Made by a program: the position numbers and the translations under genes. From NCBI GenBank assembly GCA_947579665.1, contig CANPUZ010000061.1:1178001-1242000 (forward strand): a stretch of 64,000 nucleotides of DNA, written 5' to 3'. Source of the DNA: Sympetrum striolatum. Its lineage: Eukaryota > Arthropoda > Insecta > Odonata > Libellulidae. Positions 1-11,139 of this stretch are shown here, piece after piece (the stretch's first letter is position 1; each line of letters starts with the position of its first letter). The notes beneath the pieces are model-generated. The model ran no database searches. It saw only the letters and a list, made by a program, of their open reading frames with translations, and had not been told where the DNA came from.

Positions 1-930
1 AACACATTATTATACACAAATTAAATGATATGGTTCAGTTTGCACAAATAATAATGATATCAACTTAACCTTTAGAGAGTGTCCCACGTAAATTCACGAG
101 AATGTCGGGAACACACGATCGAAAGAAAAGTCTGCCGCCACCGGCGTCGACGTAATGTTCAGCGACCCGCGCTCTCTTGCAAAATGACCTTCTCTTCGGA
201 GGAGTCCGTTTTTCGTGAAGAAGAGGGAAAAACAATGAAGCACAGAAATTCGTAACGAAAGGGGTTCCGCAAATTGACCAATCAGATTGCTAGAAACTGT
301 CACAGAACTCCGCCGTGTTAATTAGTCCGATCGCCGACAGTATCACTGCACTGGTCAGTATAAAAGTCGTGTTTTCTAACGGCCCTCCGCCGTTCGGCCC
401 TTCTGCCTGAGGCCTTTCTGACTGAGCCATTCTGACAGCAACTTGTAAACGGGCAACTTAAAAATGGGCAACTTACTATGGCCAAATTTCCCTATAAATT
501 CGTCACAGCACCCCCTGCCACATGCCGAAAGGCGGTTTACAGGGTTCTTACATAGACATAATATGTTTAGGGCAATTACAGTATGCTTAAACTACGCTTA
601 GGCCTACTTGGGCTCATTTTAAGTTAAGTATAAACTAACTTTACCATAATGCAGACAAAATCGCTGAGAGCTACTGTAGGATTCAAAGAAATCTAGTTAC
701 TTAACTCCTTACCAGTAGATTTAAATCTACTAGTGATCACCCAGTGGTCAAAATTCTACCCTAATTCATTGAATTTTCAGTTTGAATGTCATTGAGGCTC
801 TTTTGTCTATGATTACGCTTCTAAGATGAATGCTTACAATGTTTTTGAAGTTTATTCCATTACGTCAGCTGGGAGCCTGTACAAACGTCTTTGGGGTGTG
901 TTACTAATCCCTGCAACACCTACAGAATTT
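1..930. other. Unassigned AT-rich sequence, no gene recognised
   Basis: I see no gene here. A moderately GC-rich patch (about 95-310) and a TATA-like string (agtataaaag, near 356-365) are present. No downstream reading frame with exon-like borders supports a promoter call. A short minus-strand open frame over the GC patch (94-303) matches nothing I recognise. Confidence 0.5.
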
Positions 931-959
931 AAAATTTAATGTTGGTAACAAATAAAAAG

Positions 960-1592
960 AATCTGATGTGGACAACACATGACTTTCTCCGTATTAATTG
1001 AAAACAGTAGCCTATGCTGGTAATATATAAATAACTCCAAAACAATGAGTGCTACCGAATAATGTTCCGAACGAAAGTTGTAGTAAAATACATTATCTAT
1101 AACTTTCGTATGTAAATGTATATACCTAAATTGCATTTTGACAGAGATATGTACGAAAAACTTCCATTTCTGGATTAACAACAACTTCCGGTCAACCATT
1201 ATTCAAGAATAACTCCTAAACAATCAGTGTTACGAAAAAATGTTTAATAGAAAAGTTGTAGCAAAGTACATTATCTATAACTTTTGTATGTAATTGTATA
1301 TACCTACATCGCATTCTGACAGAGATATTTAAGAAACAAAATTTTGTTCCGGATAAACAATATTCATCAACTGTTGGCACTGTTAGGAAAATATCAAATA
1401 TGAATTTTGGAAATGATCAGATGATTACTTTTTAAGATAGAGCGCACACAAACTTTTATCACAGACACACAGACACACACACACATGTTCGGGTAAATAG
1501 CGAAAATGAGCTCTATGGGCCCCAAAACATATATTTCCGTTAAAATCTGGAGGTCGAATTCTTTTGCGAATACATTACTTTCTCTATACTAT
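960..1592 (+). mobile_element. HINE-like dispersed element, copy 1 (left part)
   Basis: This is one of seven copies of a dispersed element in the window. It starts with the shared 5' border (AATCTGATGTGG, then CATGACTTTCTCC). It carries two internal units about 178 bp apart, seen as AACTCC at 1033 and 1211, and a short CA-rich stretch. It should end in a terminal hairpin (ACTTTCTC...GAGAAAGT), but that hairpin is split by the LTR-like insertion that follows. A border box, its complement in a 3'-terminal hairpin, a microsatellite and internal tandem units are the layout known for non-autonomous Helentron-derived (HINE/DINE-like) elements. The class is inferred and no replication protein is present. 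Confidence 0.65.
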
Positions 1593-2323
1593 TGTCACAG
1601 CGACAACATTGGGAGTAACGGTTAGAATAATAAAGGGATTGGCCGATATCTATTATAAGAATTTATTTATCCATCACAAGGGAAATATCGCACATACTGT
1701 CGTTACTGGCTGATGGGGAAACACCACCAACGGGATGAGTCCAAACTGGACCTGTCTTCTCGGGGATGTCTCCATCAGCGGAAAGAGTCCTAATCGGCAA
1801 GCCGACTGTTCTCGTGGCTGGGGAGCAGGGGGTCCCAAATCTGTTTCCAGATCGGGCCCGGGGACCTACGGGGAGACCCTGAATTAGAAGCTCGGAGGAA
1901 GACTATTTCCCTTCGAGCCCCTAACCCCAAGTGACTTTCCTCCCAAAAATGGGGCGTATTTATACTAATCGTGGGGAAGCATCGGTGGTGTTCCCGCGCT
2001 TTCTTAGCGTCCCCGCGCCCAAGAATGGCGTGGCAACGCCAAAGCTTGGCGTACCCTAGCGCAAGTCTCGGATTGCGCATTCCCTGTACCCTGTCATTCC
2101 TGGCTTTGGTCCTTTGTAAGTTATCACCGCGGTCTCTCTCAAGATCATTGCCGACTTAGGATGCGATGAGTGAGGAGAGCGCTTCCCCACCCCTGGCCCA
2201 TCTGCGAACTGGACCAAGGGTTCCCCACCAGTCACCGCCTGAATTTATGGGTGCTGGACCCACCCGCACATCGGAATGCGCTCAGGGGAACGTGCTCCCG
2301 GTAAAAGACGCTTCCTTACAACA
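1593..2323 (-). mobile_element. Solo-LTR-like insertion, GC-rich
   Basis: This 731-bp segment begins TGT and ends ACA, so it reads TGT...ACA on the minus strand too. It interrupts the terminal hairpin of the surrounding dispersed element: the left half of the hairpin stops at 1592 and the right half resumes at 2324. The four flanking bases, ctat and ctgt, could be a decayed target duplication. On the minus strand it has a TATA box (TATAAATA, about 1956-1963) followed far downstream by AATAAA (about 1666-1671), in LTR order. It is clearly more GC-rich than its surroundings. No internal retroviral-type domain or second LTR is seen, so it is probably a solo LTR. Family unknown. Confidence 0.6.
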
Positions 2324-2347
2324 CTGTGTATAGGGAGAAAGTAAAAA
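2324..2347 (+). mobile_element. HINE-like element copy 1, remaining 3' hairpin arm
   Basis: The string GTATAGGGAGAAAGTAAAAA completes the terminal hairpin whose first arm lies before 1593. Intact copies at 27,720-27,750 and 28,870-28,906 show the two arms contiguous, which proves the interruption. Confidence 0.65.
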
Positions 2348-2467
2348 CACAATTACAGCTCATAGATTTATTTATGTTTTGTTTCCATTCATTGTCATTT
2401 TTAATATATCATGTTAATAATGAATCAAATGAATGTTAATAAAAATGACACTTTGATATTCATGATA

Positions 2468-2745
2468 ATAATAATAATAAAAGGCCTTTATTTGAGCGAG
2501 ATAAAGACTAGGAAGTCACTTCTTACATCCAACCAATCGTCAGTTGAGGGACAGAAAGAAAGAGATAGTTTGCAAAAGTACACGAAGAAAAGTAATATGT
2601 GGATTGAAAAAACCTAAGCTGAGAAAAAATTTCCATTGCAGGAAAACACTCACAGGAAGGGGAACACCTGCAAAACCTACAAAAACTATAGTTTTGATGA
2701 AGGAGAAAGAAAAGAGTTATGATAGACAGGCAGTAAAAATATAAA
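2468..2745 (-). mobile_element. LINE 3' untranslated tail, copy A
   Basis: On the minus strand this ends in AATAAAGGCC followed by a (TTA)n tail. A second copy with shared blocks lies at 7055-7375: the gactaggaagtc box, ttgcaaaagtac, and the aaaatttcca(c/t)tgcaggaaaacactca box. Such 5'-truncated, microsatellite-tailed fragments are typical LINE ends. The short plus-strand open frames across it are incidental. Confidence 0.6.
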
Positions 2746-2776
2746 AATTGTACAAAAAGAAAGGGGGAAAAATATC

Positions 2777-3588
2777 TATTATAGATGCTTCTCCGGATTC
2801 ATTCATAAATATATATAGATAGGATACTAATTCACAGGCTAAACTACTAGCGTCATTGACTTGAAATTTTTATGATGTATTGGCCATAACGTGTAACCCC
2901 CAGAAAAATTGCTATTTTGAACCTCAGTGTCATGGGTTCGATTCCAGAGGACCCCAAAGTCCCGATTTTTTCCATTTAAATGCATTGCTTTGATTTTCCA
3001 GAATTTTTAAAAAATACTTCCCGGATAGGTAGAGAATCAAAACTCAAGGAGCCTATATATATAGTCATGATCTATCGAAAACATAAATGACTTTCACGGA
3101 AAATGTCCTGGGTTCGATGCTAGGACGATGCAAAAATCTCGCATTTAAAATACATTGAGGTAAATTTTTAGTATTTTTTTTGATGCGTTTATCAAATTGA
3201 TAGGAAGTTCTCGCTCTGCTAGAATATGTGTATTAAGACCGGGTTTAAGAAAAAAATAGAGATAATACCGTACTGTTCCTGGGTTCGATGCAAGACTACA
3301 TTAACATTTCTCTCATAAGAAATATAAGGGAAAAGTAGGACGTCCTTTGAGGCAGTTGTAGCCAAAATTTCTGCTTGAATTTGCATACGTAGTTATAGAT
3401 GGTGATCTTCTGTTGTGATGCATAGTAAGTTCACCAGGAAGACCCAGATTCGATGCCGGGCGATTAAATAGCAGCGAATTTTAAGAATATTTTCAATTCC
3501 CTTTTTTCTTTTGAGGACCGTCCCGATATAATGCCGACTTGAAATTACTGTTATCGATATGCTTGCATAATGCAAGCTACATTTTACT
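2777..3588. repeat. Dispersed repeat of about 170-bp units with B-box-like cores, copy 1
   Basis: Four diverged units each contain GGTTCGAT-type cores, starting at 2935, 3111, 3282 and 3447 (the last is AGATTCGATGCC). The spacing is 165-176 bp. The first core, GGTTCGATTCC, matches the tRNA-type RNA polymerase III B-box consensus. Between cores come T-rich runs and a (c)cccgatata(at)gncgacttgaaatt box. The whole element recurs at 30,187-31,258 with six cores. No clear A box was found, so transcription is only a possibility. Confidence 0.6.
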
Positions 3589-3670
3589 CGTAACTACAAC
3601 AAACAATCAGATAAAATAGATCAAACGAAACGGAATCAGGCGTAACTTTGTGGTAGTTATTAATAATATC

Positions 3671-3739
3671 AAAATCCATATTGAGAAAACTTTTACCTTT
3701 TATCTGTGGTCTAGTAAAAGTTTTCTTAATATGGATTTT
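3671..3739. repeat. Near-perfect 26-bp inverted repeat (hairpin)
   Basis: The arms are 3671-3696 and 3714-3739, separated by a 17-base loop. 25 of 26 positions are complementary, and the mismatch would be a G-U pair in RNA. The flanks share ataaaatagatca on both sides, suggesting a small foldback insertion or a local inverted duplication. No associated gene is seen. Confidence 0.8.
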
Positions 3740-4260
3740 AATAAAATAGATCAACTTCACTAAATTGACATTAAATTTAGACGAATTAAAATATACGTAG
3801 GACAATAGGAGATAAATCTCAAAGAAATTAAGAAAATTAAATTATATTGAGAAATACAAATGAAAGATTAAAAGGTCTGGTACCCTGATAATTATCAAAA
3901 ACATAGTTTACAGTAAATTGTTAAAAGACAGCAAGAGAAAATAAACAAAAAATATATAAAAATGTATAAATAAATAAAAAATATAATAAAAATTAAAATA
4001 AAAAAAATAAAAAGATGTGCGAACTTCAAAAAGACTAATATATCTGTGGCTTACAATTTGAAAATACAAAAAAATAATCTAAGTTAACTAATCGGTAATT
4101 ATGTACATATCTATATGATGTGAAGTAGCAGACCAGAACCAATAATTCATAGAGGTAAAAGATAAAGTGGATTTCAAATACATTTCATATTTGTTAAGGT
4201 ACTTATATAATTTTATTTTCAATACTTTAATTTTTACAAAATTTTCGTCATTTAGACTAT

Positions 4261-4550
4261 AATACGATATTCCACGACCAAAATAAGAATCTTACGATAT
4301 TGGACTTTTCGTTAGAAATGTTCATTTTAATGCATTTAAACTTAGACGATAAATAACCGAGTCCAACAATCACCTTTGTTGCTAAGGAATTGTTTATGGC
4401 TTTAATATTACACGAATTTTTCGTCTTTTTTCTCTTTATTCTCCCAATTTCGACTCGAATACGATATTCCACGACCGAAATAAGAATCTTTGTTCAATTT
4501 CCTTTCTTTTGGTACTAATCTCGATTTCTCACGACCATTATTTTTGATTT
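4261..4550. repeat. Degenerate tandem repeat, about 197-bp period
   Basis: The string aatacgatattccacgacc recurs at 4261 and 4458 with the same downstream context (aaataagaatctt). It is preceded in both units by a ttttcgtc(a/t)t box. A weaker third relative (ctcgatttctcacgacc) follows near 4521. No coding sequence is recognised in this stretch or in its flanks, 3590-4260 and 4550-4990. Confidence 0.55.
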
Positions 4551-4998
4551 AATTCCGCAAAAGAAAAAACGTCTGCAATCGATCAAAATGAAATTTACGT
4601 GCAGTTCTTAAACGAGAGACGATTCGAGTCGTCCAGAGTTGAACCAAATGATAATTTTGACAAAGACATTAGCTTTTGCTAATCCTCCGTTATATGAACT
4701 TTAAATATGCTAAATCACGCACTCCTCCGTGGTTATAATACACTCAAAAATGGATACTATGTTTTTCTTCGCGTAATAATACGTAGATCATTGATCAACG
4801 AACACATTTAGACGTAAATATTAAAAATTAGTTCATTACCGTCTTAAATATATCTTAGGACAGTTCGCAACCCGAGAAGACTTCATCCAATACCTTCAAA
4901 GTTTACAAACTTAACTCCTTAACTTCTATTGTTGTTGTTTGGCGTTGCATGTTCTTGAATTGTGTCAATTTGTAAATTTCCCTCGACGAATCCCATTT

Positions 4999-5627
4999 CT
5001 ATTCGAAGTCCGTGAATTCACACGATTTGTAATCACAATCGGTACACAAAAACGTGGGGAAAAGATCTTCCATACACCTGGAATAAGAAATTAATAAATA
5101 ATGAAAGAAGAAGACACAACCAAATCTATGCAGGCATTAATATACTCAGTATTTATATTCACAAAATTATAAGCAATCAAATAATGTACAGGAATAAACT
5201 GCGGCGTGACACTTCCAAAGATTTGCCACAAAACAGATCGAAAAAGCAAGTTGGTAGGTTTTACTATGTTGGCTCCAAACTTAAAATGTAATTCGTCGAT
5301 TTCCAGCGTGAACTAGACAAAAAACTAGGCTTAAACCCTTCCCCTCCACTCCTTATAGATAAACACATCCGAAAAAGTTTACTCCATGCTTTTCGTTGAC
5401 TCCTAAACTTCGTGATGAAGTCAAAATATAGCATTCATATCCTGTTCTTTTATGGAACTCTCTCTTTGAGGAACCTTGGAGCCCATCGACATTTTAGTTG
5501 GTACTAATACAATCTTCAAGGATTAATTCAAGGAACTACGTACTTTAAAACTAGACATCGAGCATTACCTGAACGCCTTGCACATTTTCTTATAACGATG
5601 TAGATAGACCTCGTCGGAAGCCGCCAT
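4999..5627 (-). CDS. Putative two-exon gene start, zinc-finger-like peptide
   Basis: On the minus strand an ATG at 5627 in a good context (taATGGCGGC) opens 19 codons (MAASDEVYLHRYKKMCKAF). The frame ends at an AG|GTAATG donor, with exon 1 at 5569-5627. A tttcttattccag acceptor after a 491-bp intron leads in phase into exon 2 (5077 down to 4999), which reads CMEDLFPTFLCTDCDYKSCE and stops at TAG. The spliced peptide is 45 residues and carries a CxxC pair like the start of a zinc finger. A stop this close to the finger is odd. Two bases on, another frame stays open for about 30 residues, so a frameshift, a missed exon or decay is possible. Splice sites, phase and codon quality argue for a real or recently real gene. 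I do not recognise the family. Confidence 0.45.
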
Positions 5628-5689
5628 TACTGTTTACTAGTATCGATTCCGTCGAGATATCGTGGTGTACTATCGATCCTATCTGGTGA

Positions 5690-7050
5690 CGATAGGATTG
5701 CTGAAGTTTAAAGTTTGAGCGGTAATATGTTTACTTGCTTCTAAAGGATCCAAGGAATATTATATAAGTTTTAGTGCTAGTTATAGATTTATGTAGATAA
5801 CATACATGTATTGAATGTTCTGTACAAATTAATTTTTTGTTTTCGTAAACAATAATATAAAGTTTAAAATGTTGACGAACAGTATAAGCAAATTACATCT
5901 GCCGTATAACATTTAAGCCTCCGGGATTAGTTTTAAAATTACCATTTGTTTGCAAAATTAAGGTCTTAATTGTTGACTATTTTAGTTGCTTCTAGTCTAC
6001 TTTTTCATTTCGAAAGTTTTTAAAACCATACAAATACAAAGTATTCGAAATAATAATTTTTTTATACTGTTAAACATTCTACACTTTACATATTTGTACT
6101 TGAAAACAAACATTTGATTTGTCTTTAGGTTTAAAAATTAATGAAAATCTTAGTTTTTGACAAAAATATCAAACTTTAGGCCCGATGCGGGAGACCTAAA
6201 TATTTTTCGATTTGTTTGAAATTTTTTTGGGTAAACATATTACCTGAGCGATAAATTTTTATTGACTTGAAATTTTGAATAAAAAAAACGATTTTCGTTA
6301 CTGCATATATGCAACCTATTAGTCATTGAACTTTGTAATTTGCGTATGTTCTATAACTTAAGGGATTTATCTTGACTTAATGCAATATTTAGTATATTAC
6401 ATTATTTATATATGCTAATATTTTACCATTATTTTTCCTAACTAGAAACAAAATGTATATTGCTGTATTTTAATTTCTCTTAATATATCAATTTTATAAT
6501 ATATCCAAACCTTTTTAAAGGCAATTCCCATTAATTAACTCCATAATGAATTGTTTGAGCTCACATCTTCTGTCCTCTAGAAGGAAACAATTATTTATTT
6601 TTATATTATATAAAATTTGAATGGACACATTAAATATTCAGAACTGTTATCTGTGATTAATATTAATTGTCCCATAGTTAACACTTGAAACCCTGATCTC
6701 TTTAGTATCCCAAAATTATTGCAAATTTATTGTTTTTATCTTCCCTTGCATGGGATTATGAGAGACACCAACAAGTTCTGTATTGGAATTATTTTCATAC
6801 ATCTATTTATATGTTTAAAAAATATGTCAGGTCCTAAGTGCTATGGTGATTTTATCTTCTACTTAATTGTATTACAAAATTTTATTTAAAATTCATTTTT
6901 CTTTCATAAATATTCTTTTTGGAATGTGTTGATATGTTCTGTGCATTTAAATATATATGTATTTCTGAATTTACTGTATTTTATTCATGCAACTCTGCCT
7001 GTGAATTAATATTACTATTATTAAATATTAAAAATTATTAAAATCATCCA
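5690..7050. other. AT-rich sequence with no recognisable feature
   Basis: There are long runs of A and T, no open frame of interest on either strand, and no match to the repeat families seen elsewhere in the window. It lies upstream of the putative minus-strand gene start. Any promoter of that gene would be just above 5630, but I see no clear TATA box there. Confidence 0.5.
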
Positions 7051-7054
7051 CTAT

Positions 7055-7375
7055 TTCTAAATTAATAATAATAAAAATATTAATAAAAGGACTTTATTAG
7101 GATAAGATTGAGACTAGGAAGTCTCTTTTTACATCTTACCCTTTATCAAATGAGAAATGAATGGAATAGATACCTTGCAAAAGTACAAAAATACTATGCA
7201 TATTAAAAAACCGCAGCTAAGAGCTTAGTAAAAATTTCCACTGCAGGAAAACACTCAGTAGATTGGGAAAAACCTGAAAAGCCTACAGATAGATAGCTAA
7301 ATTTGATTAAGAAATAAGATTGAAAGAGTTGTAAAAGACAAGAAGGAAAATTGATGAAGGAATACAAAAAAGAAA
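7055..7375 (-). mobile_element. LINE 3' untranslated tail, copy B
   Basis: Second copy of the sequence at 2468-2745. It has the same (AAT)n end on the left, the gactaggaagtc box, ttgcaaaagtac and the ggaaaacactca box, but it is more diverged. Copies at two sites with the same microsatellite-side end fit retrotransposition from the 3' end. Confidence 0.55.
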
Positions 7376-7379
7376 GAAT

Positions 7380-8960
7380 AAATGATGTAATGTTAGTTTA
7401 TTGTAATGTTAGTTTTATGGTTAGAATTTTATGGTTAACGAGTTCTAATCACAAACAAAGTAAAATGAAAAAACACTCGCATGAAGAAATGGGCTAAGAT
7501 TAAAGAAAATATAAAAAAAAAATAAAAATCTATCTGGAAGAAACACAGCAATAAAAATTTCTAAGGACCGCGTAAAGGCAGGAATTCGCCACACCCTGAC
7601 CCTGTTTCGACCATCAGAGCATTTCCGGGGTGCGGATGGTTGACCATGTGTTGACCATCTGCAGAAAGGGAATGGGGAAAGCGTTGGTTGAAACGTTTGA
7701 ACGAAGTGTAGTGATTGGGTGAGAGAAACCGACGCTAAAGAAGACGCGGACTTCTGGGCGTCCTTTTCTTTGGGAAAGAGGTAGTCTAACAATATAGATC
7801 GACCAGAACGGTTCTCAAAAACCCTGGACCCACTCCTGTTGTGTTTTAAGTATTCCCTCCCTTTGTGTGAATTCGTCCCCCAATTATCGTGTTTAATTAA
7901 GATTAATTGGTGGTGGTGTTTTTATGGTTCGTTTCTTCCTCTGTGTTCGGTTGGTGTTTTCTTAAGTTACAATATGTGTGTCTTTTGGGGGTATGGTGTT
8001 CATTAACGTTGAGAGTTATTTGTCTTATATTTTCTTGTTAGAATAGATAATTCAGTTAAGAGAAATTGTAGTTTTTATTTCCTTCGGAAATTGAGCGACC
8101 CTGAGCTCATGCATTTCGCGGTAAATTTAATTTGTTTCTTCTTTTGAATATTGGTGCCCAACTTTCGATCTTTTGATCAGTAATTTAAATCTTTCTAACC
8201 TTTTACGCCCCGCACGGCATTTTTTATTAATTATCTTATTTTATTTAAAAAGTATCGTTACAATGATGACACATTTGCATAAAAATCACTAATTGAAACT
8301 AATTATGAGATAAGTTTCAAATGAAATGACAGGAAATGCATCAAAAGTAAAAAATAAAAATTATATACATGAAAATAACATAACAGAGAAACAGAATATT
8401 CACTAGATTAAACTTACTTTGTCAATTATTACCATTAAATTAGCATGAACAGGATTTTGCTTCATAAAAGCTCGTCAAACATTCGGAATGAGACAAGAAT
8501 TAAAAAAACACAAGCAAATACTTGGTAAAACTACTAAAAATGCTAAGTCTGCAACACTTTAAAAAGACAAAAGTTTTCTCTTAGTCACAATCAACAACTC
8601 CCCAATATTATTGCTTTACTTTTCTTTGCATTTCCCTTGAATCTATTCACACTCATATAAGATGAATTTATTGAAAGTGAATCTCCCAAAAAATCAGAGT
8701 GGTTCATCTATTTTACAGTGCAGTTCTTCCTCGAATTTTTTTAAGCACAGATATACTCATTTAAGTGTTTTTCATTACATTTTTCATGAAGATTATAAGC
8801 CCCTAATTTGGCTTATACTCGAGTCAGGGCCTCACTTACCTGTAGTGGAAAACGTCTGTCAAGTTAGAACTTGTTTAGTAAATTCTTCACTTGCTCAATT
8901 AAAAATTCTTTTGAACCAAATAATGCCTCAATTAATGGTTGAATGACCAATTTGCCACTA
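7380..8960. other. Unassigned sequence; possible retroelement primer-binding-like site
   Basis: A moderately GC-rich patch at 7560-7800 holds a 115-codon minus-strand open frame (7445-7792) that I do not recognise. TGGTGCCCAAC at 8152-8162 resembles the lysine-tRNA primer site of LTR retroelements (TGGCGCCCAAC). I found no clear LTR border or gag-pol remnant beside it, so this is weak. A 94-codon plus-strand frame at 8662-8946 is also unrecognised. Confidence 0.3.
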
Positions 8961-9121
8961 GTTGCTACAGCACTATGGTGAATCGTTTATGTTTATATAA
9001 ATAACATCTATGGATGCACTTCATTTTACTTGTACTTATTGCCTGTTTTAACTTCTTGAATGTGTATATGAGTATGTTATTGTTGCAACATTGTATTGTA
9101 TATGAATAAACGTAAATATAT

Positions 9122-9190
9122 ATTATGTGTATGTATGTGTGTGTGTATGTATGTATGTGTATGTATGTATGTGTGTATGTATGCATGTAC
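9122..9190. repeat. (TATG)n/(TG)n microsatellite
   Basis: A mixed run of tatg and tg units. It produces artefactual low-complexity frames on both strands (for example Cys-Val/Met-rich on plus and His-Thr/Tyr-rich on minus). These are not genes. Confidence 0.9.
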
Positions 9191-9339
9191 TTGTATATTG
9201 GAATTGTTTACCTATTTATTTATTTATTACTGCAAATGTGATCTGAGTATACATTTATTGCTTTATATTCTTTTATTTTCTTTGTTATTGATGTATTTTA
9301 ATTTACTTGAACGTTTCGCTTTATTCTATAAGTATTTTT

Positions 9340-9405
9340 ATATTGATTATGTATTATGTAAATGGGTTTAATACCCGTAATAAATCCATTATTATTATTA
9401 TTATC
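9340..9405 (+). mobile_element. LINE-type 3' end with (ATT)n tail
   Basis: The text aatacccgtaataaatcc is followed by an (ATT)n run. It has the same AATAAA-plus-(ATT)n architecture as the LINE ending at 13,782 and the minus-strand tails at 2468 and 7055. The coding part is not recognisable; the upstream few hundred bases are probably its 3' untranslated region. Confidence 0.4.
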
Positions 9406-9829
9406 TATTGTTGAGGTTCCTGTAATGTCTCTCTTTGAATTGTTTCACCGAAAATCTTGAATTTAGTCTGTCATTCTAAGCGTCAATATCAGTGATCTTT
9501 CATTTCCCACCTTTCACTCCTCAAATGCAATTTCTTTGTCTTAAACTCAAGATTTAAATAATTAAAAACTGTCGAGAAGTTGAAGGAAATTGCAGATGGA
9601 AAGTAATGCGCTATGTCATTCTGGCAAACGAGATATCCGGTCTTGAAGCAAACGATATAAATGTTTCTATGGTGACATTTCCCAACATTAAGTGAGTATC
9701 GCAGCCAATTCCTCTCCCATTGAATTAATTTTCAATTAAATAAAATCACTGCATGATTTTGCAAACTGCCATTAAGAACGATTTACAAATTTGAATTACC
9801 TATGAATTTATTCCAGAATTTTTAAAATG

Positions 9830-10985
9830 ATTAATTCCTTGAGTTTAGAATTATTTGAGTCTCAGAAATAGAGGAAATTTGTTCTTAAATCGTATCTCAT
9901 TGAATTTTGCTTCAAACCTTTTTCATGAGAATTCATTACAAATATTTTGAGTTTTTATTTCCTCAAGTTTTGCTTTACTTTAATGAATCTATTTATCCAA
10001 GAGGAAAGTTTTTATGGTTAAATTGCATTTAGCCATCTTGAATTCGTTTTCGTTAAATTGTTTTTTCAAAAACGGATTTAGTTACGTCGATTTCGATCAA
10101 AACAATGCTAATAACGTTCTTCAAAACTATGATTGATTTTTCTTTTATTAATTATTAGTTGAATTTGCTTCTTACCTTCTTAATAAGTTAGATAGACTTC
10201 CTCAGGATTATTTTCAACTTTTTTTCTCGAGCCTGGAATTACTTCCTCGAATCTCAGAGATAATGGTGAAATGGTTTTCTTCAAAATAATGTCACATTGG
10301 ATTCAATTTGATTTTTATCTCCTTCAATAAATAAGACTTCTTAAACACTTCTTACTTATTTATTAGGTTTAAATTAGTTATGGAAAATCTTATTTCGTTG
10401 ACTGTTACTACAATCCTTCTTCATAAGAATTGATTAGAGAATTATTTCTGTTTATATTTCTTCAGGTTGACATTTATTTTAATGAATCTAATAAATAAAG
10501 AGCAAATTTGCTTTTCTTTCGAGATCGCATTTTGTTGAATTTGTCTTCAAACCTTCTTCATAAGAATTCATTATAGAATTTCCTCAGGTTGAGAATTATT
10601 TTGAATAATCCCAGAAATGAAGAAGAAAGTTTTTCTAGACAAATCGCATTTGGCCATCTTAAATTCATTTTTGTTCCAATTTTTTCCAAAAACACATCTT
10701 TTTAAGTTGAATTAGATCAAGTTGATTGAAAATTTGTCCTTTAAAAGTAAGATTGTATTTATTTCCTCAAGTTTGGCTTTGTTTTAATGAATCTCAAAAA
10801 TAAAGAGGAAATTTGTTTTCCTTTTTAATCGCATTTCGTTGAATTTGACTTCAAACCTTCTTCGTAAGAATTCATTCAAATTTTATCGTATTTGACCATC
10901 TTGGATTCGTTTTTGGTTCAATTGTTTTCAAAAACTGATTTGCTAATGTTGAATGCGATAAAAACGACCGAAATAATGTCCTTTT
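9830..10985. repeat. Degenerate mosaic tandem repeat
   Basis: Recurring modules include a cttcaaacc(t)ttcttcat(a)agaattcatt box near 9910, 10,548 and 10,852. A tttaatgaatct(c)...aaataaagaggaaa box occurs near 9980, 10,475 and 10,785. A ccatcttgaattcgttttt box followed by caaaaac(g/t)g occurs near 10,032, 10,651 and 10,896. Spacing is irregular, so this is an old tandem array with rearranged units. It ends directly at the (CCCAA)n run. Confidence 0.6.
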
Positions 10986-11001
10986 AAAGGTTTGATTGAA
11001 T

Positions 11002-11135
11002 CCAACCCAACCCAACGCAACCCAACCCAACCCAACCCAACACAACCCAACGCAACCCAACCCAATGCAACCCAACCCAACCCAACTCAACCCAATCCAA
11101 CGCAACCCAACCCAACCCAACCCAACCCAACCCAA
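11002..11135. repeat. (CCCAA)n pentanucleotide array
   Basis: About 26 units of CCCAA (TTGGG on the other strand), with scattered single-base variants (for example CGCAA, CACAA, CTCAA). Length and register are well preserved. The frames across it on both strands (Asn-Pro-Thr-Gln and Trp-Val-Gly-Leu repeats) are artefacts. Confidence 0.95.
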
Positions 11136-11139
11136 GGTA

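Noticed and set aside
1733..1760. Hammerhead-like string gatgagtccaaactggac
   Set aside because: The GAAA that must follow stem II is absent (ctgtc instead), and it lies inside the LTR-like segment.
8965..9371. His-Thr-Tyr-rich and Cys-Val-Met-rich frames
   Set aside because: They are translations of the TATG/TG microsatellite.
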